Below are positions 1 to 8,044 of a DNA stretch of 64,000 bases, piece by piece. Positions within the stretch are counted from its first letter, which is position 1; each line of letters starts with the position of its first letter. The notes below the pieces were generated by a model. That model saw nothing but the letters and a program-made list of their open reading frames with translations. It did no database searches and had not been told where the DNA came from. Source of the stretch: JAWSVE01 sp050633885 (GTDB lineage: Bacteria; Pseudomonadota; Gammaproteobacteria; Pseudomonadales; Cellvibrionaceae); NCBI GenBank assembly GCA_050633885.1, contig JBOEHK010000002.1, positions 124,001 through 188,000 on the forward strand, written 5' to 3'. The position numbers and the translations under genes were made by a program.

Positions 1-1020
1 AAGTAATCCTTTTGGGAAATCGTAAGTAATACCAAGGCCAAATGTGCTGGTGTCAAAAGTACTCATTTCTTTATCGCGTGCGCGAAATTCAATGAGGTTA
101 TTTGGGTCTTCATTATAGGGAAAAAGATCGCTGTAAAAATCGGCTTGTGTTTGGCTATAGGCGCGAATTTTTCCTTCAATCACTAACCCTAAGCTTTCAA
201 TGGGGTGAACATATTTTAATTCGTAACTCTTTGCTTGAATTCCCCAGCTATCGCTAAAACTTCTAAACTCGAGTCCAGCTGATGCACGATAAGGTAAATA
301 ATAAAGTCCGCGAATAGCGAAGGCGTCACTGTTACGCGTTTCAGGATAATTTTCTGGTTGTGCGACAGCAGTAGTAAAGTTAGTAGTTCTATCTAAAGCT
401 CTAACTTGACGATAAGGGTTATTTAAAAAACCGCTATCAATAACGCTTTCAAAATTAAGCGCAATTAAAAAATCCTTGGTTAAAATTTGAGAGATGCCTA
501 ATTTATAGCGACGATGTTCGTTGTCGCCCACGTATTCTGCACGTGTTGCACCCGTCGTATCATCGGTCACAGTTTTGCTTACAGTGTCAGAGCCGAAACT
601 AAAACCGAGAGAGATATTTGTTAAGTCACCGAAAAAATCTTGGCTAACCCCAAACCCAATAGTATCTGCTTCGTAATCATTTTCTGAGCTGTTAGTGAAA
701 CCTAAACTCATGATTGTTTTATCAAAAAGATAATCAAAACCGACACTATACTCAGTTCTTTCTTCTGTGTATTCACTCGCGCCCTGTACTTCTACGTCGA
801 TGGTGGCACTGGTTACCATGTCGACATAATAGTTGGCGTAAACAGAGACGGTATCCTTGATGCCTTTGCGGACTAAAACGGATGGTCCGTTAATTGTTGC
901 TCCGCCACCTTCGTAAGAATGAAATAAAATATCAGCGCGGTCTTCCGGCAATACGGCAGCGCTTACAACATGCGCTGAGGTTGCAGCCAATAAAAATACT
1001 ATTTTTGATACAGTCTTCAT
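1..1020 (-). CDS. DUF3570 outer-membrane beta-barrel protein (C-terminus cut by window edge)
   Basis: The reading frame starts at the ATG complementary to 1018-1020 and stays open to base 1, so about 340 N-terminal residues are present. A signal peptide of about 21 residues ends in an AxA-like site (HVVSAA). The mature protein starts with VLPEDRADILFHSYEGGG and continues with GPSVLVRKGIKD, YYVDMVTSATIDV and SENDYEAD, which I recognise as typical of DUF3570, a family of predicted outer-membrane barrels of unknown function. It lies 59 bases after the DUF4266 gene and is the last gene in view of a minus-strand set with TlpA. DUF3570 and DUF4266 commonly travel together, often with an ApbE flavin transferase, which would lie beyond the left edge if present. 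Confidence 0.85.
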   Translation of the reverse strand, partial: MKTVSKIVFLLAATSAHVVSAAVLPEDRADILFHSYEGGGATINGPSVLVRKGIKDTVSVYANYYVDMVTSATIDVEVQGASEYTEERTEYSVGFDYLFDKTIMSLGFTNSSENDYEADTIGFGVSQDFFGDLTNISLGFSFGSDTVSKTVTDDTTGATRAEYVGDNEHRRYKLGISQILTKDFLIALNFESVIDSGFLNNPYRQVRALDRTTNFTTAVAQPENYPETRNSDAFAIRGLYYLPYRASAGLEFRSFSDSWGIQAKSYELKYVHPIESLGLVIEGKIRAYSQTQADFYSDLFPYNEDPNNLIEFRARDKEMSTFDTSTFGLGITYDFPKGLL

Positions 1021-1079
1021 TGTTATTTTGTTTGGCCTACAGTTTTTTAATTGGAGATGAATTAATGGTGTAATGCTTT

Positions 1080-1307
1080 TTAATTGCAGCCACAGCCGCC
1101 ACCAGAACTACCTTCAGCGCCACGCATTGCTTCACGTGATTCGTACACGTGATGCAAATATTTTGAAGAAGCCGGATCTCTGTCGAATTTCATAACGGCA
1201 TCTGCAAGGTTTTGCCTTTCGTAAGGTTTGACCCAAGGTTTAACTGAGCAGCCAGAAAGCACTATCAAGCTAATGCTTATTGTGGCAATAATCTTCAGGG
1301 TTTTCAT
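1080..1307 (-). CDS. DUF4266 small lipoprotein
   Basis: A 75-residue lipoprotein. The signal peptide ends in the lipobox LSGC with Cys20 as the lipidated residue. The body contains PWVKPYERQNLADAVM and the C-terminus is a glycine/cysteine tail, GGGCGCN; both are characteristic of DUF4266. Its ATG overlaps the stop of the upstream TlpA gene by four bases (ATGA), so the two are translationally coupled. Function is unknown. The cysteine-rich tail next to a TlpA-type thioredoxin suggests a metal or thiol role, which is inference only. Confidence 0.85.
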   Translation of the reverse strand: MKTLKIIATISISLIVLSGCSVKPWVKPYERQNLADAVMKFDRDPASSKYLHHVYESREAMRGAEGSSGGGCGCN

Positions 1308-1801
1308 TCGCGGATCAGCTCTTTTATTTGTGCTTTGTAGTCATCTTCGTAACCCGGTTTGTAACCACGATGTAGATAACGCATTTCCCCATTTCGATCG
1401 ATGATGACTGTGCTTGGCATGGCTTCTACATTGTAGAGCTCGCTCACCTCACTTTCTTTGTCATATAACACTGGAAAGCTGATTTTTACATTTTTCAAAA
1501 TTTTATTGGCGTCTTCAGAATCAGGCTCTACGTTAACGCCTAAAATTGTAAAGCCGGCACGACTGTAGCGTTGATAGAGTTCTTCTAAAATGGGCATTTC
1601 TTGTCGGCAAGGGCCACACCACGACGCCCAGAAATTTATCATAACAACTTCACCACGTAGTTCGGATAAGCGAACATTTTTTCCTGAATTGCTGGGTAGT
1701 GTAAAGTCATAAGCTGTACCAGAAAGCTTTTGGGCTGCTTGCGCGCTAACCACTAAACTAAAACTAATTATGATTAATAGTACGGATAAAACTCTTTTCA
1801 T
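1304..1801 (-). CDS. TlpA-family periplasmic thioredoxin
   Basis: 165 residues. An N-terminal signal peptide (about 1-22) is followed by a thioredoxin fold of the TlpA/ResA class. The active site WCGPC has its cysteines at residues 62 and 65, and the cis-proline region is AMPSTVII near residue 127. The start is supported by AGAGGA six bases upstream of the ATG. TlpA-like proteins reduce disulfides in the periplasm, for example in apocytochrome c or copper-site proteins. That fits a neighbourhood with several CxxCH cytochrome-like proteins, but the true client is unknown. The stop overlaps the DUF4266 start. Confidence 0.9.
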   Translation of the reverse strand: MKRVLSVLLIIISFSLVVSAQAAQKLSGTAYDFTLPSNSGKNVRLSELRGEVVMINFWASWCGPCRQEMPILEELYQRYSRAGFTILGVNVEPDSEDANKILKNVKISFPVLYDKESEVSELYNVEAMPSTVIIDRNGEMRYLHRGYKPGYEDDYKAQIKELIRE

Positions 1802-1949
1802 GTTGCGTCCTCTTTTAGCGCTGAGCGCTTTCTAAACTTAAATAAGTGAAATTAAACTCAGTAACGTTAAATTAAAGTATGTTGACGTTCCCCTGTATTA
1901 CTTTTGGTTTCACTCTGCGGTTAAGTTTTTTTGTATTTTAAATGCGTGT

Positions 1950-2630
1950 TTAAAAAAACAAGGTGAGCCCTATATGAGCTTCTAAATTTTGTGTTGTGAT
2001 ATCTTCGCCAAGTAAATCGTGACTAAAAATGTGGTCTCGCATATCGACGTGAAAAGATAGCCAATCGGTGAGAGCGATTCGTAATCCACCGCCAATGCTA
2101 TAAGTAAAATGTTGTTCATCTGCAAAAGAAGTACTGCCGGCACCAGCGATTAAATAAAACGACGTGTTGAAGGCCCAGTTTTTTCCGATAAATACTTCAC
2201 CGGGCAGCATATTCCAACCAAAAGCAATGTTGTAATAAGACAGTTCTCTTTGCTCGTCAGTAAATAAGGGCGTTGAACCGCTCAACCTTTCGAAGCTAGT
2301 TTCTTGTAGGTTAGATAGCGCATAAGTGCCTTCAAGAAAAAAATCTTCTGTCACGTGATAGGCTAAGCGAACACCGACGACGGAATTGCTGCCAAAATCT
2401 TCTATGCTGAGTACGCCAGCATAGAAACCAATCTCAAAATCTTCATTGTCGAGAATATCTTCTTCAATGACACGCCGTTCCATATCTGGCGTGATAATTT
2501 TATCGAGCACAGAGTCAGAAGGGTTCACTTCTTCATCATCTTGCGCGACAGCAGGAAGGCTAACGGCGGTTAAAATGCCTAAGCTGCAGGTTAAGCTGAT
2601 TAGAAAAAGACGTTTAATCCGATTTTCCAC
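1950..2630 (-). CDS. outer-membrane beta-barrel domain protein
   Basis: 226 residues with a signal peptide ending near LPAVAQ (about residue 29). The mature part has an acidic lead (DDEEVNPSD) and then alternating amphipathic strands ending in the aromatic C-terminus IGLTLFF, as expected for an outer-membrane barrel. The motif DFEIGFYAGVLSIEDFGS at the barrel start and the strand spacing resemble the small barrel family TIGR04565 (from memory). The gene starts inside the 3' end of the SH3-barrel gene with a 31-base overlap, so the two are almost certainly translated together. Function is unknown. A pair of related barrels in tandem suggests a shared outer-membrane complex. Confidence 0.75.
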   Translation of the reverse strand: MENRIKRLFLISLTCSLGILTAVSLPAVAQDDEEVNPSDSVLDKIITPDMERRVIEEDILDNEDFEIGFYAGVLSIEDFGSNSVVGVRLAYHVTEDFFLEGTYALSNLQETSFERLSGSTPLFTDEQRELSYYNIAFGWNMLPGEVFIGKNWAFNTSFYLIAGAGSTSFADEQHFTYSIGGGLRIALTDWLSFHVDMRDHIFSHDLLGEDITTQNLEAHIGLTLFF

Positions 2631-3364
2631 TCTTTGACCTCTTCATTTTCATTGCGACTCGTTAGAATCAAATTGTTAGTGTATTCCATACGAATCATAA
2701 AACTTCGCGTGATGTAGCCTTGAGCGCCGAGTCCAACCATTAACATGCTGTCGGTACGATCTTCGGTTTTTACCAATGTTGCATCAGGATTAATTTTGAT
2801 AATGGCAACACCCATGGTGAAATATGGAGACACTCGCCAGTGTGGCCAAGTTTCATGTAACAAGCTCGCGCCAACCGACAAACTGTTAGAAAAACTGCCG
2901 ACTGCATGGGTTACTTTTGTTTCAAAGGTTAAATTCTTAGTGAAGCGGTAACCACCATAAATTGATAAAGCATCAGCACCACCGAAGTCTCCTGCTGCTG
3001 CTCCAGCACTCCATCGGCGATTAATAAAATCATCTATGTCAACTTGATCAAATTCAATGAGTTTTCCATCGTTACCCAAAGTAAGCTCTAAATCATCTCG
3101 ATGAGCCCAGCCTGTTATTCCTTTGGGTAATTCAACTTTAATCCAATCTGTACGCTTTTTAACAAGTACGGTTTTTTGACCGTATTCAATAGCGTGCACA
3201 ATCGGAAAGCCTCGGCCTGGACCTGTGTGTAAATCTACATACTGGTCGATAATCGTGACTTCGAGCTCTTCAGATGCTTGTGCAGGCATCGCCAAATAGC
3301 AAAAAGCGATGAATTGGAGAATATGCACAAGCCATCGCTTTGTTTGATTAGCAGTTAATTTCAT
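2600..3364 (-). CDS. SH3 domain plus outer-membrane beta-barrel protein
   Basis: 254 residues. The signal peptide ends near AMPAQA (about residue 30). Residues about 32-95 form a bacterial SH3 (SH3b) domain: DQYVDLHTGPGRGFPIV, then a later GITGWAHRDDLEL. Residues about 115-254 form a beta-barrel with the C-terminal strand WKIGLNVFF. SH3b domains often bind peptidoglycan or partner proteins, so this protein could tie an outer-membrane barrel to the cell wall (inference). It follows the HzsA-related gene by 43 bases and overlaps the next barrel gene by 31, placing it inside one transcription unit. The barrel part looks related to that of its downstream neighbour. Confidence 0.75.
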   Translation of the reverse strand: MKLTANQTKRWLVHILQFIAFCYLAMPAQASEELEVTIIDQYVDLHTGPGRGFPIVHAIEYGQKTVLVKKRTDWIKVELPKGITGWAHRDDLELTLGNDGKLIEFDQVDIDDFINRRWSAGAAAGDFGGADALSIYGGYRFTKNLTFETKVTHAVGSFSNSLSVGASLLHETWPHWRVSPYFTMGVAIIKINPDATLVKTEDRTDSMLMVGLGAQGYITRSFMIRMEYTNNLILTSRNENEEVKEWKIGLNVFF

Positions 3365-3407
3365 TAAAGTTAAATCGCTGAATCCATTGTATCCAATTGA
3401 CTTGCTT

Positions 3408-6107
3408 CTAGTTTAGCGGCGCGTCAAACGGGTTGTTGTAGTATTGTGCCCCAATATCTAACCATTCTGAAATTAATTTTAGTTCGTGAGGGGATAAGCG
3501 GGTTAATCCACCATTATGACTCCCACCTTGAGAGAATACATTGAAGAAATTTCCTGTTGATATAGGAGAAGGTGCCAGTACAGGCACATCAACAATGATG
3601 GGGTTTCCATCCGCATCGACTTCGCCGGTATCCTGAGGAACGGTGCGGCGGATTAACGTTGTTCCTGCGGCATCTAACTCCAAGACAAAGTCATCAACAA
3701 AAAGGTCTAGATATGACATGACCCAAAGCATTTGCTGGTTTGGATTGCGATTAAGGGCGCCAATAGGGTCACCCGTTAGTTCGAGTTGGCCGGCGGGAAC
3801 TTGGGCCGCCCCTACATTATTCACTTTATTGTGACAATCGACACATACCGCTGAGGCGTTAGCGTCATTTGTTCTACCCACGTAGTCCCAGATCGGTTGA
3901 ATATGCTGTTCGTAGTTAATGATACCGCGGCACGAAGAATTCCAAACATTTTGGCAACCGATAGATGCAGGAGGCGTTGTATTTAGCCCTATCGCGGGAT
4001 CAGTATCAGTATATTTGAGTGTGATATCTGCATCTTTAAGTCCGGCGGTCGCAAAAGTGTCTGTATATTCAATATTAAAATTTGGAGTGCGAGGGCCGCC
4101 ATTGGTGCGGGCATAGGTCTCTGCCATGGTTTCACCCATTTCAGCGACAACATCGCTATTCGATAGCGGGCCATTTGTTGCTGCGCCAAGATTCAATGAT
4201 GCGGGCTCGGCATCTCGGCGACCGTGAGGGGCCTCGCTATTACGAGTATGGCAACCATTGCATTCTAGCGTTTCACCGGAGCGTACTTGCATCCAATTTT
4301 GATGGCGGGGCCGAATGCGCCCAATATTGTCATCGTGGATTGAAATAGTGAAAGCCACATCCGCAGGCACTTTGAATTTCACTGAGCCATCAGGCTCGAT
4401 AGGCACATAGCCAAGGATTTCTTTCATGCGCTGAGCGCCAGCAACACCAAAGGCATTATTATCGAAATCTCGAGTATCATTGTCTGGCTGGCTTACAGCT
4501 TTAGTGATCCGTAAAAAACGAGCAGGCCTTGTAGCATATTGCGCCTGCCCTGGATCAGAAGTGGCGGCAATTCCTCCGGGAGCGGCATCAGTTCCATCTA
4601 TGTCATACACACTTCTGATGTGAACGACGCCCACACCTTCATCAACCCACGAAGAGTCAGCAGGTATGAGGGGCAAGATAAGCGTAGGTCGATCTCTTGG
4701 TTCCATAGCAACAGCATCGGTATAGATGATGCCATCTTCAGGAGAAATAACAGGTAATTGAGTGCCATCTGTTGGGTTGTAAATCCAGACGCCGTATAAC
4801 GGAGGAGCTTCAAGGATGTTTGCTAGCGCTAAATTATCATCTGTACAGGGAACAAAAGTGGTTGGATTTGCAGGATCAGGGTCGTCAGGGTTGATGAGTC
4901 GACATTGATTCCATGTCACTAAAAGCCTATCGGTACCATCAAAAAAAGGAAAAACGGAATTAAAACGGCCGTGAGGAGAAGGTGAACCATCAATAAGCAC
5001 GTCGAGAAGGGATGCAGAAGCTTGCCCAGGGTTTGTTGTTCCAGTATTTGCAGCGGTGGGTTGATCAATTTCAACAAAATTTTCGGCATCTATCAGTACC
5101 ATGTCGCCACCAAAGCGATCATCGGTCCGAGGTTTTAAGTTGACGAGAAGCTGTCCGCTGGGCATTGCTCGTGGCTGAGAAAAAACCGCTTCTATATCAT
5201 TTGTACCGGCGATATTAGTCCCCGTATCTTGGCTGTGAAAACCGTAATGGACTTGTTGATCAGAGCCATCAGGGTTGATCGTATACAAACTAATATTGTT
5301 TCGCGTGTAATTGTCCCAGCGTAAAAATAAAATGCGACCGTTTGATAAAACAGTGGGTTGCAAATCGTGACTCTGGTTATAAGTAATTTGTTCGATGTTT
5401 TGCCCGTCGTCATCCATTACATGCAATACGAATCCATACTCACCATTGGTGTTGTCTTCATGCATTGCAGCGTAACGTGTTTTTCCATCGTCCAGCAGAA
5501 TCGCTTTTGATCGTTGTTGTCTATCTGAAGAAAAAACAATTCTATCGTCAGCTAAATAATAGGGGGCAATATCATTCGCTTCTTGGGCGGTGGTTACATC
5601 GGCGATGACGGGTCGAAGAATATCTGTTGGTAATTCGTATTCCCAAATGTCCCACTTTGCTTGTTCGTCATCGTCAAGATCTGGGTCGTCAGGCGCGCGC
5701 ATAGCGAAAACCAGTTTTGTTCCGTCATAAGACACTTCAACATCTTTTACATCATAAAGAGCGCCTGCGGGCCATGCTCGGTCTGTAATGTTTGTTTCGT
5801 CGGCACCTGGTGCGGCACGATCACGAATATATAGTGCGGCACCCCCATTAAACTCATAAGGGTCCAAAAAGTTTTCGGGAATAACTTCTGTGATATCACC
5901 ATCATTATCTTCATCGTCAACATCAATAGGAACAGAGCGTTTGACATAAGCAATCGGTAAATCCACGACAACTGGGTCAGGTGATTGGCTTCCGCCACCA
6001 CCACTGCCTCCACCACAGGCACTTAGAAAAAGTGCGAGCAAGCAAACGTTTGTTTTGAGTAAAAAAAACGGTGAGGTTCGGTGTAAAAAAATATCAGACC
6101 CAAACAT
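3408..6107 (-). CDS. HzsA-related dihaem beta-propeller lipoprotein
   Basis: 899 residues. The start is supported by AGGAA seven bases upstream. The N-terminus is a lipoprotein signal with lipobox LSAC (Cys31) followed by a glycine/serine linker. Residues about 50-560 contain WD40/PD40-like propeller blades such as VEVSYDGTKLVFAMRA, LADDRIVFSSDR and VLSNGRILFLRWD. Two c-type haem sites follow: CNGCH near residue 616 and CVDCH near 753. This order (propeller, then two haem segments) is that of proteins annotated as related to the alpha subunit of anammox hydrazine synthase. Hydrazine synthesis is not implied, since no beta/gamma subunit or anammox gene is present. It leads the minus-strand set and is divergent from another CxxCH operon. 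The substrate is unknown. Confidence 0.75.
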   Translation of the reverse strand: MFGSDIFLHRTSPFFLLKTNVCLLALFLSACGGGSGGGGSQSPDPVVVDLPIAYVKRSVPIDVDDEDNDGDITEVIPENFLDPYEFNGGAALYIRDRAAPGADETNITDRAWPAGALYDVKDVEVSYDGTKLVFAMRAPDDPDLDDDEQAKWDIWEYELPTDILRPVIADVTTAQEANDIAPYYLADDRIVFSSDRQQRSKAILLDDGKTRYAAMHEDNTNGEYGFVLHVMDDDGQNIEQITYNQSHDLQPTVLSNGRILFLRWDNYTRNNISLYTINPDGSDQQVHYGFHSQDTGTNIAGTNDIEAVFSQPRAMPSGQLLVNLKPRTDDRFGGDMVLIDAENFVEIDQPTAANTGTTNPGQASASLLDVLIDGSPSPHGRFNSVFPFFDGTDRLLVTWNQCRLINPDDPDPANPTTFVPCTDDNLALANILEAPPLYGVWIYNPTDGTQLPVISPEDGIIYTDAVAMEPRDRPTLILPLIPADSSWVDEGVGVVHIRSVYDIDGTDAAPGGIAATSDPGQAQYATRPARFLRITKAVSQPDNDTRDFDNNAFGVAGAQRMKEILGYVPIEPDGSVKFKVPADVAFTISIHDDNIGRIRPRHQNWMQVRSGETLECNGCHTRNSEAPHGRRDAEPASLNLGAATNGPLSNSDVVAEMGETMAETYARTNGGPRTPNFNIEYTDTFATAGLKDADITLKYTDTDPAIGLNTTPPASIGCQNVWNSSCRGIINYEQHIQPIWDYVGRTNDANASAVCVDCHNKVNNVGAAQVPAGQLELTGDPIGALNRNPNQQMLWVMSYLDLFVDDFVLELDAAGTTLIRRTVPQDTGEVDADGNPIIVDVPVLAPSPISTGNFFNVFSQGGSHNGGLTRLSPHELKLISEWLDIGAQYYNNPFDAPLN

Positions 6108-6748
6108 GTTTAAATTCCTAAAATAAAATACGTAAAATATTGTGACGAAGTAGACAAAAAACTCTCAATCTATCCGCTTAATTGAAAATGATGCCCGCAA
6201 AAATTAAATGCTTAATCAATATTTTTCTAAAATTTGAAATAGTTTTTTAAATACAATCTGAGTAATCTGGAATAAAAAAACAGCTTACTTAAAATAAAAA
6301 AAATATTCTTTTCAGTCAGTCACGGTTTAGTGTGGTTATTTTAAGTTTATGGATTGTATTTGTGAGCAGTATGCCGCGTTTGTAGACGATCGGCCACTTT
6401 CCACCGACGAAATAGCTATTTATATGGTTGCAACGGAAGCTGTTGAATATTAAGGACTATATAGTGTGAACAGCTCGACACTTATTAAGGCAGTTTTAAA
6501 AAAGAGGTTTCGAAAAAGACATAAAGACTCTAGGATTTTACAAGAGCGATTAGGTATTCGATTTTTTATTAGGCATAATACTTCCCAATCCCTAAATTCA
6601 TTGGGCATCAAAAAGAAAACTCAAAATTCTTAACAATTGGTTAGCCACTTTAATTAGTTACTTTTATTAGATCCTTTTAAATTAGTTGCTTCATTGGCTA
6701 TGCAGGTTGTTGAGATTAAGTTTAAAGAAAATTTTTCAGGAAATAATT
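6108..6748. other. AT-rich divergent intergenic region with two possible tiny ORFs
   Basis: This 641-base gap separates two divergent operons of exported redox proteins and must hold promoters for both. It is strongly AT-rich from about 6115 to 6320. Two short plus-strand reading frames are visible: ATG 6349 to 6453 (34 codons, beginning MDCICEQYAAF) and GTG 6466 to 6633 (55 codons, basic, beginning MNSSTLIKAVLKKRF). Neither has a convincing ribosome-binding site or a family I recognise. They may be chance frames or the remains of a decayed gene. I see no clear sigma-70 pair, operator or hairpin. Confidence 0.6.
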
Positions 6749-8041
6749 GTGGTCATCAAACGAAACCAACACTTACGAAAAATATCAGCACTCGCGCTTG
6801 TAGCGGCATGTTCTGTTTTTGCTTCGCAGTCATCTTTTGCGGGAACTATTGAGCAGGCAAAACGCATTCATGAGCGATTAACTGGATTGCCACCAACAGA
6901 GGCGACACTATTGGCTATGGATGCACAAATCCAAGCAGATAGTGGTAGTGGTGTTACAGCGGCACTCAATGTCATGAATGGTGTTTATGGTTCAGAGCCG
7001 GTTGAAGGCTTTTTGGGCGGTACGCTAAAGCGTATGGCTGCTCCATGGACAAACCGCGATCAAGATCCGTTTGAGCCACTCAATGATTACATTGCGACCT
7101 TTATTGGCTTGGTCAAAGATGGCACTGACTATCGGCAGCTGTTGTCAGGAGATATTGTTTATACCAGTACAGCGAGTGGTTTAGCTGCTTATTCTGCAAG
7201 CAACAATAATCATTATGAAGATATCGAGTCCCAAGCCGTTTCTTTGGAGACTCTTTCCCCTCAAGCACAGTCCAGTCTTACAGGTTTAGATTCAGCAGCA
7301 ACCGCGGGTGTGATGACTACCCGTGCTGGAGCAAAAGCTTTTTTTGTTGCCGGAACTAATCGTGCGATGTTGCGTTTCACCTTGATGAGTCAGCTTTGTC
7401 GAGATTTGGAGCAGATGGAAGATATCAGCGGTGTTCCTGATCGGATTCGTCAAGATATCTCTCGTAGCCCAGGTGGTGACAGCCGTTTGTTTTTGACGGG
7501 CTGTGTTGGTTGTCATATTGGCATGGATCCTTTGGCGCAAGCGTTTGCTTATTATGATTACAGTGATCCTGATGATGACCCTGCAACAGATAACGGCAGT
7601 CTTGTTTACAACACAACAGCACAGCCAAATCCTGAGTTAGGTATAGATACGCGTGTTCAGCCGAAATATCACATCAACGCCTCTAACTTCCCTTACGGTT
7701 ATGTCACACCCGATGATGGTTGGGATAACTATTGGCGAGAAGGTTTAAATGAATCGGCAGGATGGGATTATGGTAATGATTCGCCAGGCGGTTCTGGCGC
7801 GGGTGCAAAATCCATGGGCCGTGAATTAGCAAATAGTTATGCGTTTGCTCAATGCCAAGTGAAAAAAGTTTTTCAGTCAGTTTGCTTGCGTGATCCCGCT
7901 GCTTTGGTTGATGGATCAGGAAACACGCTCAATAATTTAGATGCGACACAAGTGTCGATCATGACAGACAATTTCAGAACGAGTGGTTACAACATGAAAC
8001 AAGTGTTTGCCGAAACCGCTGACTACTGTAAAGGAAACTAA
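6749..8041 (+). CDS. exported DUF1588-like c-type cytochrome
   Basis: The frame is open from 6686, but GTG 6749 is the better start: AGGA lies seven bases upstream and the product begins with a clean signal peptide (basic MVIKRNQHLRK, hydrophobic ALALVAACSVFA, cleavage near SSFA). That gives 430 residues. One haem site, CVGCH at residues 252-256, is followed by IGMDPLAQAFAYYDY. This resembles the CxxCH...DPLG..F..FD signature of DUF1588, which is common in planctomycete cytochrome-domain proteins. Near the C-terminus is GRELANSYAFAQCQVKKVF, again like the end of those proteins. It leads a three-gene plus-strand operon, with the next GTG three bases after its stop. Role unknown, perhaps extracytoplasmic electron transfer. 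Confidence 0.7.
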   Translation: MVIKRNQHLRKISALALVAACSVFASQSSFAGTIEQAKRIHERLTGLPPTEATLLAMDAQIQADSGSGVTAALNVMNGVYGSEPVEGFLGGTLKRMAAPWTNRDQDPFEPLNDYIATFIGLVKDGTDYRQLLSGDIVYTSTASGLAAYSASNNNHYEDIESQAVSLETLSPQAQSSLTGLDSAATAGVMTTRAGAKAFFVAGTNRAMLRFTLMSQLCRDLEQMEDISGVPDRIRQDISRSPGGDSRLFLTGCVGCHIGMDPLAQAFAYYDYSDPDDDPATDNGSLVYNTTAQPNPELGIDTRVQPKYHINASNFPYGYVTPDDGWDNYWREGLNESAGWDYGNDSPGGSGAGAKSMGRELANSYAFAQCQVKKVFQSVCLRDPAALVDGSGNTLNNLDATQVSIMTDNFRTSGYNMKQVFAETADYCKGN

Positions 8042-8044
8042 GAA

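Noticed and set aside
3408..6107. Hydrazine synthase (anammox) function
   Set aside because: Only an alpha-like protein is present; beta/gamma subunits and other anammox genes are missing, so the similarity is to the fold alone.
6686..6748. ATG 6686 as start of the DUF1588-like cytochrome
   Set aside because: GTG 6749 has AGGA at ideal spacing and gives a clean signal peptide; the extension would bury it.
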